Below, in pieces: positions 52,749-63,884 of a stretch of 64,000 bases of DNA. The stretch spans positions 92,765 to 156,764 of the forward strand of contig NZ_KQ948855.1 of the NCBI RefSeq assembly GCF_001514215.1, given 5' to 3'. The notes below the pieces were generated by a model that saw only the letters and a list, made by a program, of their open reading frames with translations, was not told the DNA's origin and did not search any database. This DNA comes from Streptomyces bungoensis. Its GTDB lineage: Bacteria; Actinomycetota; Actinomycetes; Streptomycetales; Streptomycetaceae. A program made the position numbers and the translations under genes. How positions within the stretch are numbered: position 1 is the stretch's first letter; the number at the start of each line of letters is the position of its first letter.

Positions 52749-54185
52749 TCAGGCGCGCGTCGCGGCCAGCTCGATCACCGTCACGTCCGACGGCGCGCCC
52801 ACCCGGGTGGGCGGGCCCCAGGCGCCCGCGCCCCGGGTGACGTAGAGCTGCGTGTCGCCGTAGCGGTCGAGGCCGGCCACGGTGGGGTTCGCGGCGGCCG
52901 CGACGAGGTTGCCGGGCCAGAGCTGGCCGCCGTGGGTGTGGCCGGAGAGCTGGAGGTCGACGCCGTGGCGGACCGACTCGTGGATCTGCACCGGCTGGTG
53001 GGCGAGCAGCACGCACGCGCGTGCCGGGTCCCGGCCGGCGAGCGCCCGGTCGAAGTCCGGCCCCTGCCCCTCGCTCTCGCCCTGCAGGTCGTTGACCCCG
53101 GCCAGGTCGAAGTACGGCAGCTCGCTGCGGGCGTTCTCCAGCGGGTGCAGGCCCAGCGTGCGGACCTCGGCGACCCACTGCTCGGCGCCGGAGAAGTACT
53201 CGTGGTTGCCGGTGACGAAGTACGCGCCGTGCCGGGCCCGTAGCCGGGCCAGGGGCGCGGCGGCCGGGCCGAGGTCCTTGACGCTGCCGTCCACCAGGTC
53301 CCCGACGACCGCGATCAGGTCGGGCTGGGTGGCGTTGACGGTGTCGACGACCCGCTGCGTGAAGTCCCTGCCGAGGATCGGGCCGAGGTGGATGTCGCTG
53401 ACCACCGCGATCCGGAAGCCGTGCGCGGCCCGCGGCAGCTTGCCGAGCGCCACGGTGACCCGCTTCACCCGCGGGCCGCGCAGCACCCCGTAGGTGCCCT
53501 GCCCGACGGTCGCCGCGGCGGCGGCCGCGGCGGTGCCGCCGACGACCCGGGAGACGAAGAGGCGGCGGGTGGGGGCGGGCTGGGCGGGCGAGGCCGCCGT
53601 GACGCGGGCGTCCGGCGCGGGGTCGGCGTGCGCCCCCACGGCCGCGGGAGCGGTGTCGACGGGAGCGGGGTGGGCGTCCGGCGCCGGGGTCTCGGGCGCT
53701 TCGGCCGCGGACGCCGGGTCGGCGCCGGGTTTCCGGCCGGGGCGGGCGAGTCCGCCGGTCGGGGGCGCGGTCGCCGGGGTGGCCGGAGCGGCCGCCGCGG
53801 TCCGGGCGAGGGGCGCCGGTGCGGTGGTGGAGGCCGTGCCGGTAAGGGCGGTCCGTCGTGCCGCGCGCCGGGCGAGGGTGCGGTTCAGCACCGGGCGCAG
53901 GACTTCGCCGGCCGCCACCGCCAGGAGCAGGTACAGCGCCAGGGCCATCCACAGGAACCCCGGCCAGGCGAGGGCGCGCTGGAGCCAGAAGGGGGCGCCG
54001 GAGCGCTCGGCCGCCAGGGCCGAGACCATCAGCAGAGGCCCGGCGACGAAGACGGCGGTCCCCGCGCGGCGGGCGGGGCCCGGGCCACGGGTGGTGTCGC
54101 GGACCAGCCGGCGCCACACGTACCAGTGCCCGAGCGCCAGGACGGCCAGGACGGCCAGGGCGACGAGAACGAAGACGACCACCAC
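52749..54185 (-). CDS. membrane-anchored metallophosphoesterase
   Basis: This 478-residue protein has three N-terminal hydrophobic segments (about 1-20, 42-60, 72-92), a Pro/Ala-rich linker (about 110-200), a Tat-like RRLFVSRVVGG helix (about 208-228) and a calcineurin-type phosphoesterase domain (about 250-470). The di-metal motifs are complete: VVSDIHLG, VVGDLVDG, TGNHEY, LAHQP and SGHTHGGQ. It resembles YkuE-type phosphodiesterases. Sixteen bases separate it from the upstream SCO4848-type gene, suggesting an operon. Confidence 0.92.
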   Translation of the reverse strand: MVVVFVLVALAVLAVLALGHWYVWRRLVRDTTRGPGPARRAGTAVFVAGPLLMVSALAAERSGAPFWLQRALAWPGFLWMALALYLLLAVAAGEVLRPVLNRTLARRAARRTALTGTASTTAPAPLARTAAAAPATPATAPPTGGLARPGRKPGADPASAAEAPETPAPDAHPAPVDTAPAAVGAHADPAPDARVTAASPAQPAPTRRLFVSRVVGGTAAAAAAATVGQGTYGVLRGPRVKRVTVALGKLPRAAHGFRIAVVSDIHLGPILGRDFTQRVVDTVNATQPDLIAVVGDLVDGSVKDLGPAAAPLARLRARHGAYFVTGNHEYFSGAEQWVAEVRTLGLHPLENARSELPYFDLAGVNDLQGESEGQGPDFDRALAGRDPARACVLLAHQPVQIHESVRHGVDLQLSGHTHGGQLWPGNLVAAAANPTVAGLDRYGDTQLYVTRGAGAWGPPTRVGAPSDVTVIELAATRA

Positions 54186-54201
54186 GCGCGCGTGCCCCCC
54201 G

Positions 54202-54441
54202 CTATGACGTCCGGCGCAGTGCGCGCAGTCCGCGCAACCCGATGACCCCGATGACCGTCCCCAATACGAAGGAGACGACCGCCAGCAGCAGGTGCACCCA
54301 GAAGTACGCGGTCGGGTGCCCGTGGTCGAAGGCGAGCCCGCTGCTGTCCTTGACCAGGTTCTTGACGAAAGTGACCCAGATGACCCAGCTCCACACCCCG
54401 AAGGCGAGCAGGAACCAGGAGACCGGGCGGCTGAGCTTCAT
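54202..54441 (-). CDS. SCO4848-family small membrane protein
   Basis: This 79-residue protein has two transmembrane helices: LSRPVSWFLLAFGVWSWVIW (about residues 3-22) and FWVHLLLAVVSFVLGTVIGV (about 47-66), ending RGLRALRRTS. I recognise this as the conserved streptomycete SCO4848-type membrane protein. Function unknown. It is likely the first gene of the two-gene operon with the metallophosphoesterase. Confidence 0.85.
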   Translation of the reverse strand: MKLSRPVSWFLLAFGVWSWVIWVTFVKNLVKDSSGLAFDHGHPTAYFWVHLLLAVVSFVLGTVIGVIGLRGLRALRRTS

Positions 54442-54532
54442 GGGGTCAGTATCGCCCGGCGGTGGCCGGTTCCGTGTCCGGGGTGGGGGTCGCGGCGGGA
54501 CTTCACGGTCCGCGGCGGGTACGTTGCCGACC

Positions 54533-55786
54533 GTGCCCGCGTACCGGAAGACCGCCCGGCGATCCCTGCTGGTCGCCTCCGCCACCCTGCTGACCATGTC
54601 GGCCCTCGCACCCGCGGCTCTCGCGGCCCCGGCGAGCCCGGCCCCCTCGACGAGCCCGACCGCCGTGCCCCCGGCGCGGATGTCGCAGGTGGGGGGTGCG
54701 CGGCTCGGGCTGCCGGGGACGCAGGTGAACCTGGCGGCCGGCGTGCCGGTGCTGCCCGAGGGCCTGACCGCGCGCTCCTGGATCGTCTCGGACGCCGAGA
54801 GCGGCGCGGTCCTCGCCGCGCACAACGCGCACTGGCCGCTGCCCCCGGCGAGCACCCTGAAGATGCTGTTCGCCGACACCCTGCTGCCGAGGTTCCCGAA
54901 GACGACGGAGCACAAGGTGGTGCCGTCCGACCTGGCGGGCATGGGCGCCGGCTCCAGCGTGGTGGGGATAAAGGAGGGCCGCAGCTACTCCGTGCACGAC
55001 CTCTGGCTCGGTGTCTTCCTGCGCTCCGGCAACGACGCCGTGCACGTGCTGGCGGCGATGAACGGCGGGGTCCGCCGGACCGTCGGCGACATGCAGGACC
55101 ACGCCCAGGAGCTTCAGGCGCTGGACACGCACGTGGTCAGCCCGGACGGGTACGACGCGCCCGAGCAGGTCTCCTCGGCGTACGACCTGACGCTGTTCGC
55201 CCGCTCGGGGCTGCAGAAGAAGGACTTCCGCGACTACTGCTCGACGGTGACCGCGACGTTCGGCTCGGCCGAGATCCGCAACACCAACCGGCTGCTCAGC
55301 GGTGACACCGACGTGCCCGTCTACCAGGGCATCGCCGGGGTGAAGAACGGCAACACCACGCACGCGGGCGCCACCTTCACCGGCGTCGCCGAGCGGGGCG
55401 GCAAGGTGCTGCTGGTCACGGTGATGAACCCGGAGAACCACACGCACAACGAGGTCTACAAGGAGACCGCGAAGCTGTTCGACTGGGGGTTCCGGGCGGC
55501 CGGCAAGGTCACGCCGGTGGGTGAGCTGGTCCCGCCGAAGAACGCGGCGACCGCCCCCGCGGGGGCCGGGCCCAGCCCGTCGTCGTCCGCGGCGGCGGCG
55601 GCGCTGGGGTCCGGTGGTTCCGGTGCGAAGCCGGTGGCGAGCGCGACCGGCGGGCACGGTGCGGGTGGTGCCGGGACGGCCCTGGGCGTCGCCGGCGGGC
55701 TGCTGGTGCTGCTCGCGGGCGCGGCCTACCTGGTCAACCGCCGTTGGCCGCTGCCGGATCTGATGCGCCGCCGGACGCGCCCCTGA
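54533..55786 (+). CDS. D-alanyl-D-alanine carboxypeptidase (low-molecular-mass PBP)
   Basis: This 417-residue exported peptidase has a signal peptide (about 1-32), a Pro/Ser linker, a peptidase S11 domain (about 65-330), a Ser/Gly/Ala-rich spacer and a C-terminal transmembrane helix (about 380-402, with a short Arg tail). Active-site motifs are PPASTLKML (SxxK), LRSGND (SGN) and VKNGNTTHAG, where the usual KTG is KNG. It would trim the terminal D-Ala from peptidoglycan stem peptides. The last 53 bases lie antisense to the YihY gene end. Confidence 0.93.
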   Translation: MPAYRKTARRSLLVASATLLTMSALAPAALAAPASPAPSTSPTAVPPARMSQVGGARLGLPGTQVNLAAGVPVLPEGLTARSWIVSDAESGAVLAAHNAHWPLPPASTLKMLFADTLLPRFPKTTEHKVVPSDLAGMGAGSSVVGIKEGRSYSVHDLWLGVFLRSGNDAVHVLAAMNGGVRRTVGDMQDHAQELQALDTHVVSPDGYDAPEQVSSAYDLTLFARSGLQKKDFRDYCSTVTATFGSAEIRNTNRLLSGDTDVPVYQGIAGVKNGNTTHAGATFTGVAERGGKVLLVTVMNPENHTHNEVYKETAKLFDWGFRAAGKVTPVGELVPPKNAATAPAGAGPSPSSSAAAAALGSGGSGAKPVASATGGHGAGGAGTALGVAGGLLVLLAGAAYLVNRRWPLPDLMRRRTRP

Positions 55787-56702
55787 CGTCACCACGTTCG
55801 GGCTCGGCGGGGCCGGCCGGCTCCTCCGGCTCCTCCGCCTCGGCCGGCTCGGCCTGCTTGCTCGGCGTCGCCGTCCAGGAGGCGCAGAACAGCACGAGCT
55901 TCGCGGTGAAGTTGATCCACAGCAGCAGCGCCACGGGGACGCCGAACGCGCCGTACATGCTCTTCGCGGCGACTCCCTGGATGTAGCCGCTGAGCAGCAG
56001 CTTCAGCAGTTCGAAGCCGACCGCGCCGGTCAGCGCGGCCACCAGCAGGCGGCGGCGCGTCGGCTCGACGCCGGGCAGCAGGGTCAGGACGTAGAGCAGG
56101 ACCAGGAAGTCGGCGAGCACGGCGACGGCGAACGCGGCGACCTGCAGCAGCACGACGCCCCACCCGTGCTCGGCCAGGCCCAGCGTCCGGGCCAGCCGGC
56201 CGACGGCTGCCGACGCGAGTGTCGAGGCGGCGAGCGTCACCAGCAGGGCACCGCCGAAGCCGAGCAGGATCCCGGCGTCCTTGGCCTTGGTCAGGACCGG
56301 GTTCTCCTGCCGGTCGGGCAGCTCCCAGACCGCGCGCAGGCAGTCCCGCACCTGGCCGACCCAGCCGATGCCGGTGAGCAGCAGCACGGCACCGGCGATG
56401 ACGCCGACGGTGCCGGCGTTCTGCACCAGGGTGGTGATGTCCAACTGGTCGGCCAGGCCCGGGAACTGCGCGCCGATCTTCTGCTCGACGTTCCGCTGCT
56501 GGCCGGGGCTGAGCGTGGCGGCGGCGATCGCCGCGCCGACGGTCAGCAGCGGGAAGAGGGCGACGAAGCTGACGAAGGTCATCGCGGCGGCCAGCCGCGT
56601 CCACTTCACCCGGTCCAGCCGCTCGTAGGACCGCCAGGCGTGCGTGAGCATCAGCCGGGCGACGACCGGTCCGATGCCGGGCAGTGTCTTCAGCCAGTCC
56701 AT
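55734..56702 (-). CDS. YihY/BrkB-family inner-membrane protein
   Basis: This 322-residue protein has six hydrophobic segments. RLAAAMTFVSFVALFPLLTV near the N-terminus and YGAFGVPVALLLWINFTAKL near the C-terminal end are hallmark YihY elements, followed by an acidic Glu/Pro/Ala-rich cytoplasmic tail of about 55 residues. Function of the family is unsettled (formerly called ribonuclease BN). The ATG at 56702 gives the family length; its 3' end overlaps the carboxypeptidase gene by 53 bases. Confidence 0.9.
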   Translation of the reverse strand: MDWLKTLPGIGPVVARLMLTHAWRSYERLDRVKWTRLAAAMTFVSFVALFPLLTVGAAIAAATLSPGQQRNVEQKIGAQFPGLADQLDITTLVQNAGTVGVIAGAVLLLTGIGWVGQVRDCLRAVWELPDRQENPVLTKAKDAGILLGFGGALLVTLAASTLASAAVGRLARTLGLAEHGWGVVLLQVAAFAVAVLADFLVLLYVLTLLPGVEPTRRRLLVAALTGAVGFELLKLLLSGYIQGVAAKSMYGAFGVPVALLLWINFTAKLVLFCASWTATPSKQAEPAEAEEPEEPAGPAEPERGDVRGASGGASDPAAANGG

Positions 56703-56787
56703 GATCCGACTGTGCCCCCTTCCGGGGACGGTGAACACCGCGTTTCTCCGCCAAGACGGACATATCTGGGCGATACGGTCGGCTGTC

Positions 56788-57543
56788 ATGAAGGATGCCA
56801 CCGCACTGCCCCGGTCCCTGCTCGTCCTCGGCGGCACGTCCGAGATCGCGCTGGCCACCGCCCGCCGGCTGATCGCCCGCCGCACGCGCACCGTCTGGCT
56901 GGCCGGCCGCCCCTCCCCGGCCCTGGACCGGGCCGCCGAGCAACTGCGCTCGCTGGGCGCGCAGGTGCGCACGGTCCCCTTCGACGCCCTCGACCCGGGC
57001 TCCCACGAGACGGTGCTGGAGAAGGTGTTCGCCGAGGGCGCCCTGGACATGGTGCTCCTCGCGTTCGGCGTCCTCGGCGACCAGGCCCACGACGAACGCG
57101 ACCCGGCGCGCGCGGTGCGGGTCGCCCAGACCAACTACACGGGGGCGGTGTCCGCGGGACTGGTGGCGGCCCGCTGCCTGCAGGCCCAGGGCCACGGCTC
57201 GCTGGTGGTGCTCTCCGCGGCCGCCGGCGAACGGGCGCGCCGCGCCGACTTCATCTACGGCTCCAGCAAGGCCGGGCTCGACGCCTTCGCCCAGGGCCTC
57301 GGTGACGCGCTGTACGGCACGGGCGTGCACGTCATGGTGGTCCGCCCCGGCTTCGTCCGGACGAACTCCACGGCAGGCCGGCCCCCGGGCCCGCTCGCCA
57401 CCACTCCCGGGGCGGTCGCCACGGCCGTCGAACTCGGCCTGCGCCGCGGCTCGGAGACGGTGTGGGTGCCGGGCGCCCTGCGCCCGGTGATGACGGCCCT
57501 GCGGCACCTTCCGCGCGCGCTGTACCGCCGGCTGCCGCTGTGA
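56788..57543 (+). CDS. short-chain dehydrogenase/reductase (DprE2-like)
   Basis: This 251-residue Rossmann enzyme has the cofactor motif VLGGTSEIALATARRL (about residues 13-28), the catalytic Ser region VVLSAAAGERARR and the catalytic YGSSKAG (Tyr and Lys, about 157-163). The GGTSEI variant of the glycine motif and overall length match decaprenylphosphoryl-ribose 2'-keto-reductases (DprE2 type) that make DPA for cell-wall arabinan. A DprE1 partner gene is not in the window, so the exact substrate is uncertain. Divergent from the YihY gene. Confidence 0.88.
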   Translation: MKDATALPRSLLVLGGTSEIALATARRLIARRTRTVWLAGRPSPALDRAAEQLRSLGAQVRTVPFDALDPGSHETVLEKVFAEGALDMVLLAFGVLGDQAHDERDPARAVRVAQTNYTGAVSAGLVAARCLQAQGHGSLVVLSAAAGERARRADFIYGSSKAGLDAFAQGLGDALYGTGVHVMVVRPGFVRTNSTAGRPPGPLATTPGAVATAVELGLRRGSETVWVPGALRPVMTALRHLPRALYRRLPL

Positions 57544-57596
57544 CGGCGGGCCGTGCGTGCCAGGCGTCGCGCTGCAGGCGGATCGTCAGACAGGGT

Positions 57597-58175
57597 CTAG
57601 CGGCTCGCGATGGTCCCGCGCTGCAGGTGGCTGCCCTGCGGCGGCACCACGGAGCCGCCGAAAGGGTACTCGCGCAGCTTGCGCCACACCCCGTCGGAGC
57701 CCTGCTCGTAGAAGGCGAAGCCGGTGCACGGCCACTCGGCGTCGAAGCCGGCCAGCTCCGCGAAGGCGCGGTCCATCGCCGCCTCGTCGATGCCGTGCGC
57801 GACCGTGACGTGCGGGTGGTAGGGGAACTGCAGCTCGCGCGCCAACGGCCCCGAGGCGTCGCGGATCCGCTGCTGCAGCCAGGTGCAGGCCCCGGCGCCC
57901 TCGACGACCCGCACGTAGACGACCGGTGACAGGGGCCGGAAGGTACCGGTCCCGGACAGCCGCATCGGGAACGGCCGGCCGGCCGCGGCGACCCGGGTGA
58001 GGTGCGCCTCGACGGCCGGCAGGCCGGCCGCCTCCACCTCGGTCGGCGGCAGCAGCGTGACGTGCGTGGGGATGCCGTGAGCCGCGGCGTCGCCGAAGCC
58101 CGCGCGCCGCTCCTGGAGCAGGCTGCCGTGGGGCTCCGGGACCGCGATCGACACTCCGATCGTTACGGTCCCCAC
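57597..58175 (-). CDS. 2'-5' RNA ligase (2H phosphoesterase) family protein
   Basis: This 192-residue LigT/2H-fold protein has both HxT motifs: THVTLLPP (about residues 38-45) and PHVTVAHG (about 120-127), spaced as in the family. Possible substrates are cyclic phosphate RNA ends or nucleotide derivatives; the in vivo role is unknown. The GTG at 58175 starts the recognisable domain. The open frame continues upstream through a tandem repeat encoding Thr/Arg/His, which is probably not translated. Confidence 0.88.
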   Translation of the reverse strand: MGTVTIGVSIAVPEPHGSLLQERRAGFGDAAAHGIPTHVTLLPPTEVEAAGLPAVEAHLTRVAAAGRPFPMRLSGTGTFRPLSPVVYVRVVEGAGACTWLQQRIRDASGPLARELQFPYHPHVTVAHGIDEAAMDRAFAELAGFDAEWPCTGFAFYEQGSDGVWRKLREYPFGGSVVPPQGSHLQRGTIASR

Positions 58176-58197
58176 GTCGTCTCCCGTCGTCGTGCCG

Positions 58198-58275
58198 GTT
58201 CTGTGCCGGGTGCCTGTGTGCTGCTGTCTGTGGCGCGTTCTGTGCCGGGTGCCTGTGTGCTGCTGTCCGTGGCGC
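58198..58275. repeat. 39-bp tandem direct repeat (two copies)
   Basis: Two adjacent 39-base copies (58198-58236 and 58237-58275) differ at one position (T/C). A partial third copy may follow. They lie directly upstream of the 2H phosphoesterase gene, in its leader or promoter, and may vary in number. Confidence 0.85.
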
Positions 58276-58412
58276 GTCTGTGCTGCGTCCGTGTTCCGTG
58301 TGTGTCCCACTCGGTCGTCGGCATCGACTGTACGGCCACGGGTGTCCTGTCGGCAGGCGCAGCGGAAGTGATGTGCAGCGCTCCGCCGGTGGACGTGTGT
58401 GCGGTCGTACGC

Positions 58413-61076
<2,664 letters not shown>

Positions 61077-61087
61077 TCAGCGTTCAC

Positions 61088-61178
61088 GGTTCGGCCCAGG
61101 CGCACGGCACACGGTCTCGCCAGGACCGCTCCCCGATGGTCCGTCCCATCCCAGCGCGCCAGTCACGGCCCGTCGGCC
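61088..61178 (-). promoter_or_regulatory. ZTP (pfl-type) riboswitch upstream of glyA
   Basis: Read on the minus strand, the glyA leader contains GGGCCGTGACTGGCG (61171-61157), CGGGGAGCG (61135-61127) and GCGCCTGGGCC (61103-61093) in this order, the conserved blocks of the ZTP/pfl riboswitch. ZTP (AICAR triphosphate) signals 10-formyl-THF shortage, and these riboswitches are known upstream of one-carbon genes including glyA. The aptamer ends about 30 bases before the glyA ribosome-binding site, so control of translation or early termination is possible. Confidence 0.82.
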
Positions 61179-61335
61179 AGCCTACCGGGCAGGTGGGAAC
61201 GGGGTGATCGCACGTCCACCATGCGGGCGAGGGCGGGGAGGGGGTGATCTCCACCTTCCGGAGCCGCCGCGACCCCTGCGGAGGACCTCCTCGCCCCCCG
61301 GCGGACGGACACGGCGCCCCGACGCAGGATTCCGG

Positions 61336-62520
61336 CTAGAGGATCACGTGCGGCAGGAAGCGGGCGTACTCGTCCGTGATCAGGCCCGAGGACTCGCGGA
61401 TGCCGAGGCCGGCGGACTCGTCGCCGACCACCCAGGCGCCGAGGACCACGTGGTTGCCGTCGAAGGCGGGCAGCGGCGCCAGCTCCTGGTAGCAGCAGGG
61501 CTCGTCGCGGACGGCGGGGGCGGCGCCGGGCTCGTGGACGGTCACCCCGGCCCCCTCGCGGCCGAGCAGCGGCTTGGCGACGTACCCGGTGGTGCCGGCC
61601 AGCTCGCGCGGGCCGTCGAGGTGGGCGGGGAGCAGGTTCGGGTGGCCCGGGTAGAGCTCCCACAGGACGGCCAGCAGCGCCTTGTTGCTCAGCAGCATCT
61701 TCCAGGCGGGCTCGATCCACAGGGTGCTGCCCGAGCCGCCGCCGTTGTCGAGGGTGTCCAGGACGTGGTCGGCGAAGCGGTCGGTGGTCAGCCACTCCCA
61801 GGGATAGAGCTTGAAGCAGCTGCGGATGAAGCGGAGCCGGTTGTCGACGAACCGGCCGGACAGCGGGTCCCAGCCGATCTCCTCCATGGAGATCCAGTCG
61901 GTGTCGAGGCCGGCCTGCTCGGCGGTCTCCTTCAGGTAGGCGACCGTCATCAGGTCCTCGCCGAGCTCGTCGGCGGAGGAGTGCGCGAAGTACAGCGGGC
62001 CGCCGGGCGGCAGGAGCGGGGACTGCTTGCGCCAGGCGGCGACGAGGCGTTCGTGCAGGGAGTTCCACTGGTCGGCGCCGGGGAAGCGTTCCTCCATCCA
62101 GAACCACTGCGGTGAGGCGGCCTCGACCAGGGAGGTCGGGGTGTCCGCGTTGTACTCCAGGAGCTTGGCCGGGCCGGTGCCGTCGTAGCGCAGGTCGAAC
62201 CGGCCGTAGACGGTGGGCAGTTCGGCGCGCCGGTGCCAGGCCTCGGCGACCGCCCGCGCCACGCGCGGGTCGGTGATGCCGAGGTCGGCGAAGCGGTCGG
62301 TCTCCACGATGTGCGCGGCGGCGGCCAGGCACATGCGGTGGAGTTCCTCGACGGTCCCCTCCAGCGCCTCGACCTCCGCCAGGGTGAAGACGTAGTACGC
62401 GCTCTCGTCCCAGTAGGGGCGCAGGACGCCGTCGGGGTGGCGGGTGAGGGGGTAGACGAGTCCCTGTGCCTCGACGGTCCGCTGCCAGTCGGGGCGGGGG
62501 TCGGTGGTGCGGCGGTGCAT
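61336..62520 (-). CDS. glutathionylspermidine synthase-like ATP-grasp protein
   Basis: This 394-residue ligase of the GSP-synthase (GSP_synth) family has WDESAYYVFTLAEVEALE, YGRFDLRYDGTGPAKLLEYN (about residues 104-123), PPGGPLYFAHSS, LWIEPAWKMLLSNKALLAVL and YVAKPLLGREGAGV, the last carrying ATP-grasp residues. It probably forms an amide bond on a peptide or amine acceptor; glutathione is absent from streptomycetes, so the substrate differs from that of E. coli. The upstream lipoprotein gene ends 21 bases before its start. Confidence 0.92.
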   Translation of the reverse strand: MHRRTTDPRPDWQRTVEAQGLVYPLTRHPDGVLRPYWDESAYYVFTLAEVEALEGTVEELHRMCLAAAAHIVETDRFADLGITDPRVARAVAEAWHRRAELPTVYGRFDLRYDGTGPAKLLEYNADTPTSLVEAASPQWFWMEERFPGADQWNSLHERLVAAWRKQSPLLPPGGPLYFAHSSADELGEDLMTVAYLKETAEQAGLDTDWISMEEIGWDPLSGRFVDNRLRFIRSCFKLYPWEWLTTDRFADHVLDTLDNGGGSGSTLWIEPAWKMLLSNKALLAVLWELYPGHPNLLPAHLDGPRELAGTTGYVAKPLLGREGAGVTVHEPGAAPAVRDEPCCYQELAPLPAFDGNHVVLGAWVVGDESAGLGIRESSGLITDEYARFLPHVIL

Positions 62521-62541
62521 GGCCTGCGTCCTCGTCCCGGG

Positions 62542-62886
62542 TCAGCCGCCGGAGCTTCCCTTGCCGCCGCCGAAGCCGCCGCGGTCGACGCCGCCGTGGC
62601 CGCCGCCGGAACCACCCGAGCCGCCGCGGGGCTTGGTGAGGGAGCCGCCGGCCACCCAGCCGCTCTTCTTCTTGCCGCCGTAGTACCAGACGCCGTGCAC
62701 GGAGGTCTTGGCGGACTTGCAGTTCTTGTCGGAGACGACCTTGTAGCCGCGCAGCGCGTTGTAGCTGTCGCGGTCGACGCAGCGCTTGTCGGGGTCGGAG
62801 GAGCAGGCGGTCAGCGTCGCCGCGAGGAGTCCCATGCCCCCGAGTACGACCGCGCCCGAGCGAAGTTGCCGACGTGCGTCCGCCAT
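62542..62886 (-). CDS. small lipoprotein paired with the GSP-synthase-like gene
   Basis: This 114-residue protein has a basic N-terminus, a hydrophobic segment and a lipobox (LTAC, Cys at about residue 27). A small domain with paired cysteines and Trp/Tyr (RCVDRDSYNALRGYKVVSDK then VHGVWYYGGKKKSGWVAGG) is followed by a Gly/Ser-rich tail. It resembles small lipoproteins found beside GSP-synthase-like genes. The ATG at 62886 has GGGGAGA at 6 bases. Function unknown; operon with the ligase is likely, so it may be its substrate or partner. Confidence 0.8.
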   Translation of the reverse strand: MADARRQLRSGAVVLGGMGLLAATLTACSSDPDKRCVDRDSYNALRGYKVVSDKNCKSAKTSVHGVWYYGGKKKSGWVAGGSLTKPRGGSGGSGGGHGGVDRGGFGGGKGSSGG

Positions 62887-63032
62887 GTACGTCTCCCCGT
62901 TGTCCGTTGCCCGTGGTCCGTCGGCCGTCGGCCGTCGGCCCATCCTGGCCGGTTTCCGGCCGCCAGCCTAGAGATCGGTGAGAGCGTCCGGGCGCGGGGC
63001 CTGCGGAACTTCCTTTCGCATAGCATCGTTTC

Positions 63033-63884
63033 GTGCTTTTTGGAATGGTGTGCGCACTGGGTGCGGCGGTCTGCTTCGGTACGGCGACGGTGTTGCAGGC
63101 GGTGGCCGCGCGGGCGGCGGGCGCCGACGGGGGTGGCGGCGAGGCCGCGCTGCTGCTGCGGGCGCTGCGGCAGTGGCGGTACGTCGCCGGGCTGGCCCTG
63201 GACGGGCTGGGTTTCCTGTTCCAGATCGCGGCGCTGCGGTCCCTTCCCATCTACGCCGTCAGCGCGGCGCTGGCGTCCAGTCTCGCCGTGACGGCGGTGG
63301 TGGCGGCGCGCCTGCTGGGGGTGCGGCTGAGCGGCCGGGAGTGGGGCGCGGTGGCCGTGGTGTGCGCCGGGCTCGGGATGCTGGGGCTGGCGTCCGGACC
63401 GGAGGGGAACGAGGACGGGTCGGACACGCTGCGGTACGTGATGCTGGCGGTCGCGGTCGGGATGCTGCTGCTCGCGTTCGCGGGCGGGCGGCTGTCGGGC
63501 CGCGGGCGGGCGCTCGTGCTGGGGCTGGGGGCCGGTTTCGGGTTCGGGGTGGTGGAGGTGTCGGTCCGCCTGATCGACGACCTGTCGCCGGCCGCCCTGC
63601 TCACCAACCCGGCGGCCTACGCGCTGCTGATCGGCGGAGGCGCCGCCTTCATGCTGCTGACCTCGGCCCTCCAGCGCGGCTCGGTGACCACGGCCACGGC
63701 CGGCATGGTGATCGGGGAGACGATCGGCCCGGCGACGGTGGGCGTGGTGTGGCTCGGCGACCGCACGCGGGAGGGCCTGGCCTGGCTGGCGGCGCTGGGC
63801 TTCGTGGTGGCCGTGACAGGCGCACTGGCACTGGCCCGGTTCGGGGAGGCACCGCTGGAGGAGGCACCGGCCGGGGAGGGCTGA
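63033..63884 (+). CDS. DMT/EamA-like membrane transporter
   Basis: This 283-residue protein has about nine to ten hydrophobic segments in two repeats, typical of the drug/metabolite transporter superfamily. ALGAAVCFGTATVLQAVAAR starts the first repeat and LPIYAVSAALASSLAVTAVV is the conserved small-residue helix. The second repeat has ALQRGSVTTATAGMVIGETI. The GTG start at 63033 fits. Substrate unknown; transcribed alone. The 116 bases after it hold nothing recognisable. Confidence 0.88.
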   Translation: MLFGMVCALGAAVCFGTATVLQAVAARAAGADGGGGEAALLLRALRQWRYVAGLALDGLGFLFQIAALRSLPIYAVSAALASSLAVTAVVAARLLGVRLSGREWGAVAVVCAGLGMLGLASGPEGNEDGSDTLRYVMLAVAVGMLLLAFAGGRLSGRGRALVLGLGAGFGFGVVEVSVRLIDDLSPAALLTNPAAYALLIGGGAAFMLLTSALQRGSVTTATAGMVIGETIGPATVGVVWLGDRTREGLAWLAALGFVVAVTGALALARFGEAPLEEAPAGEG

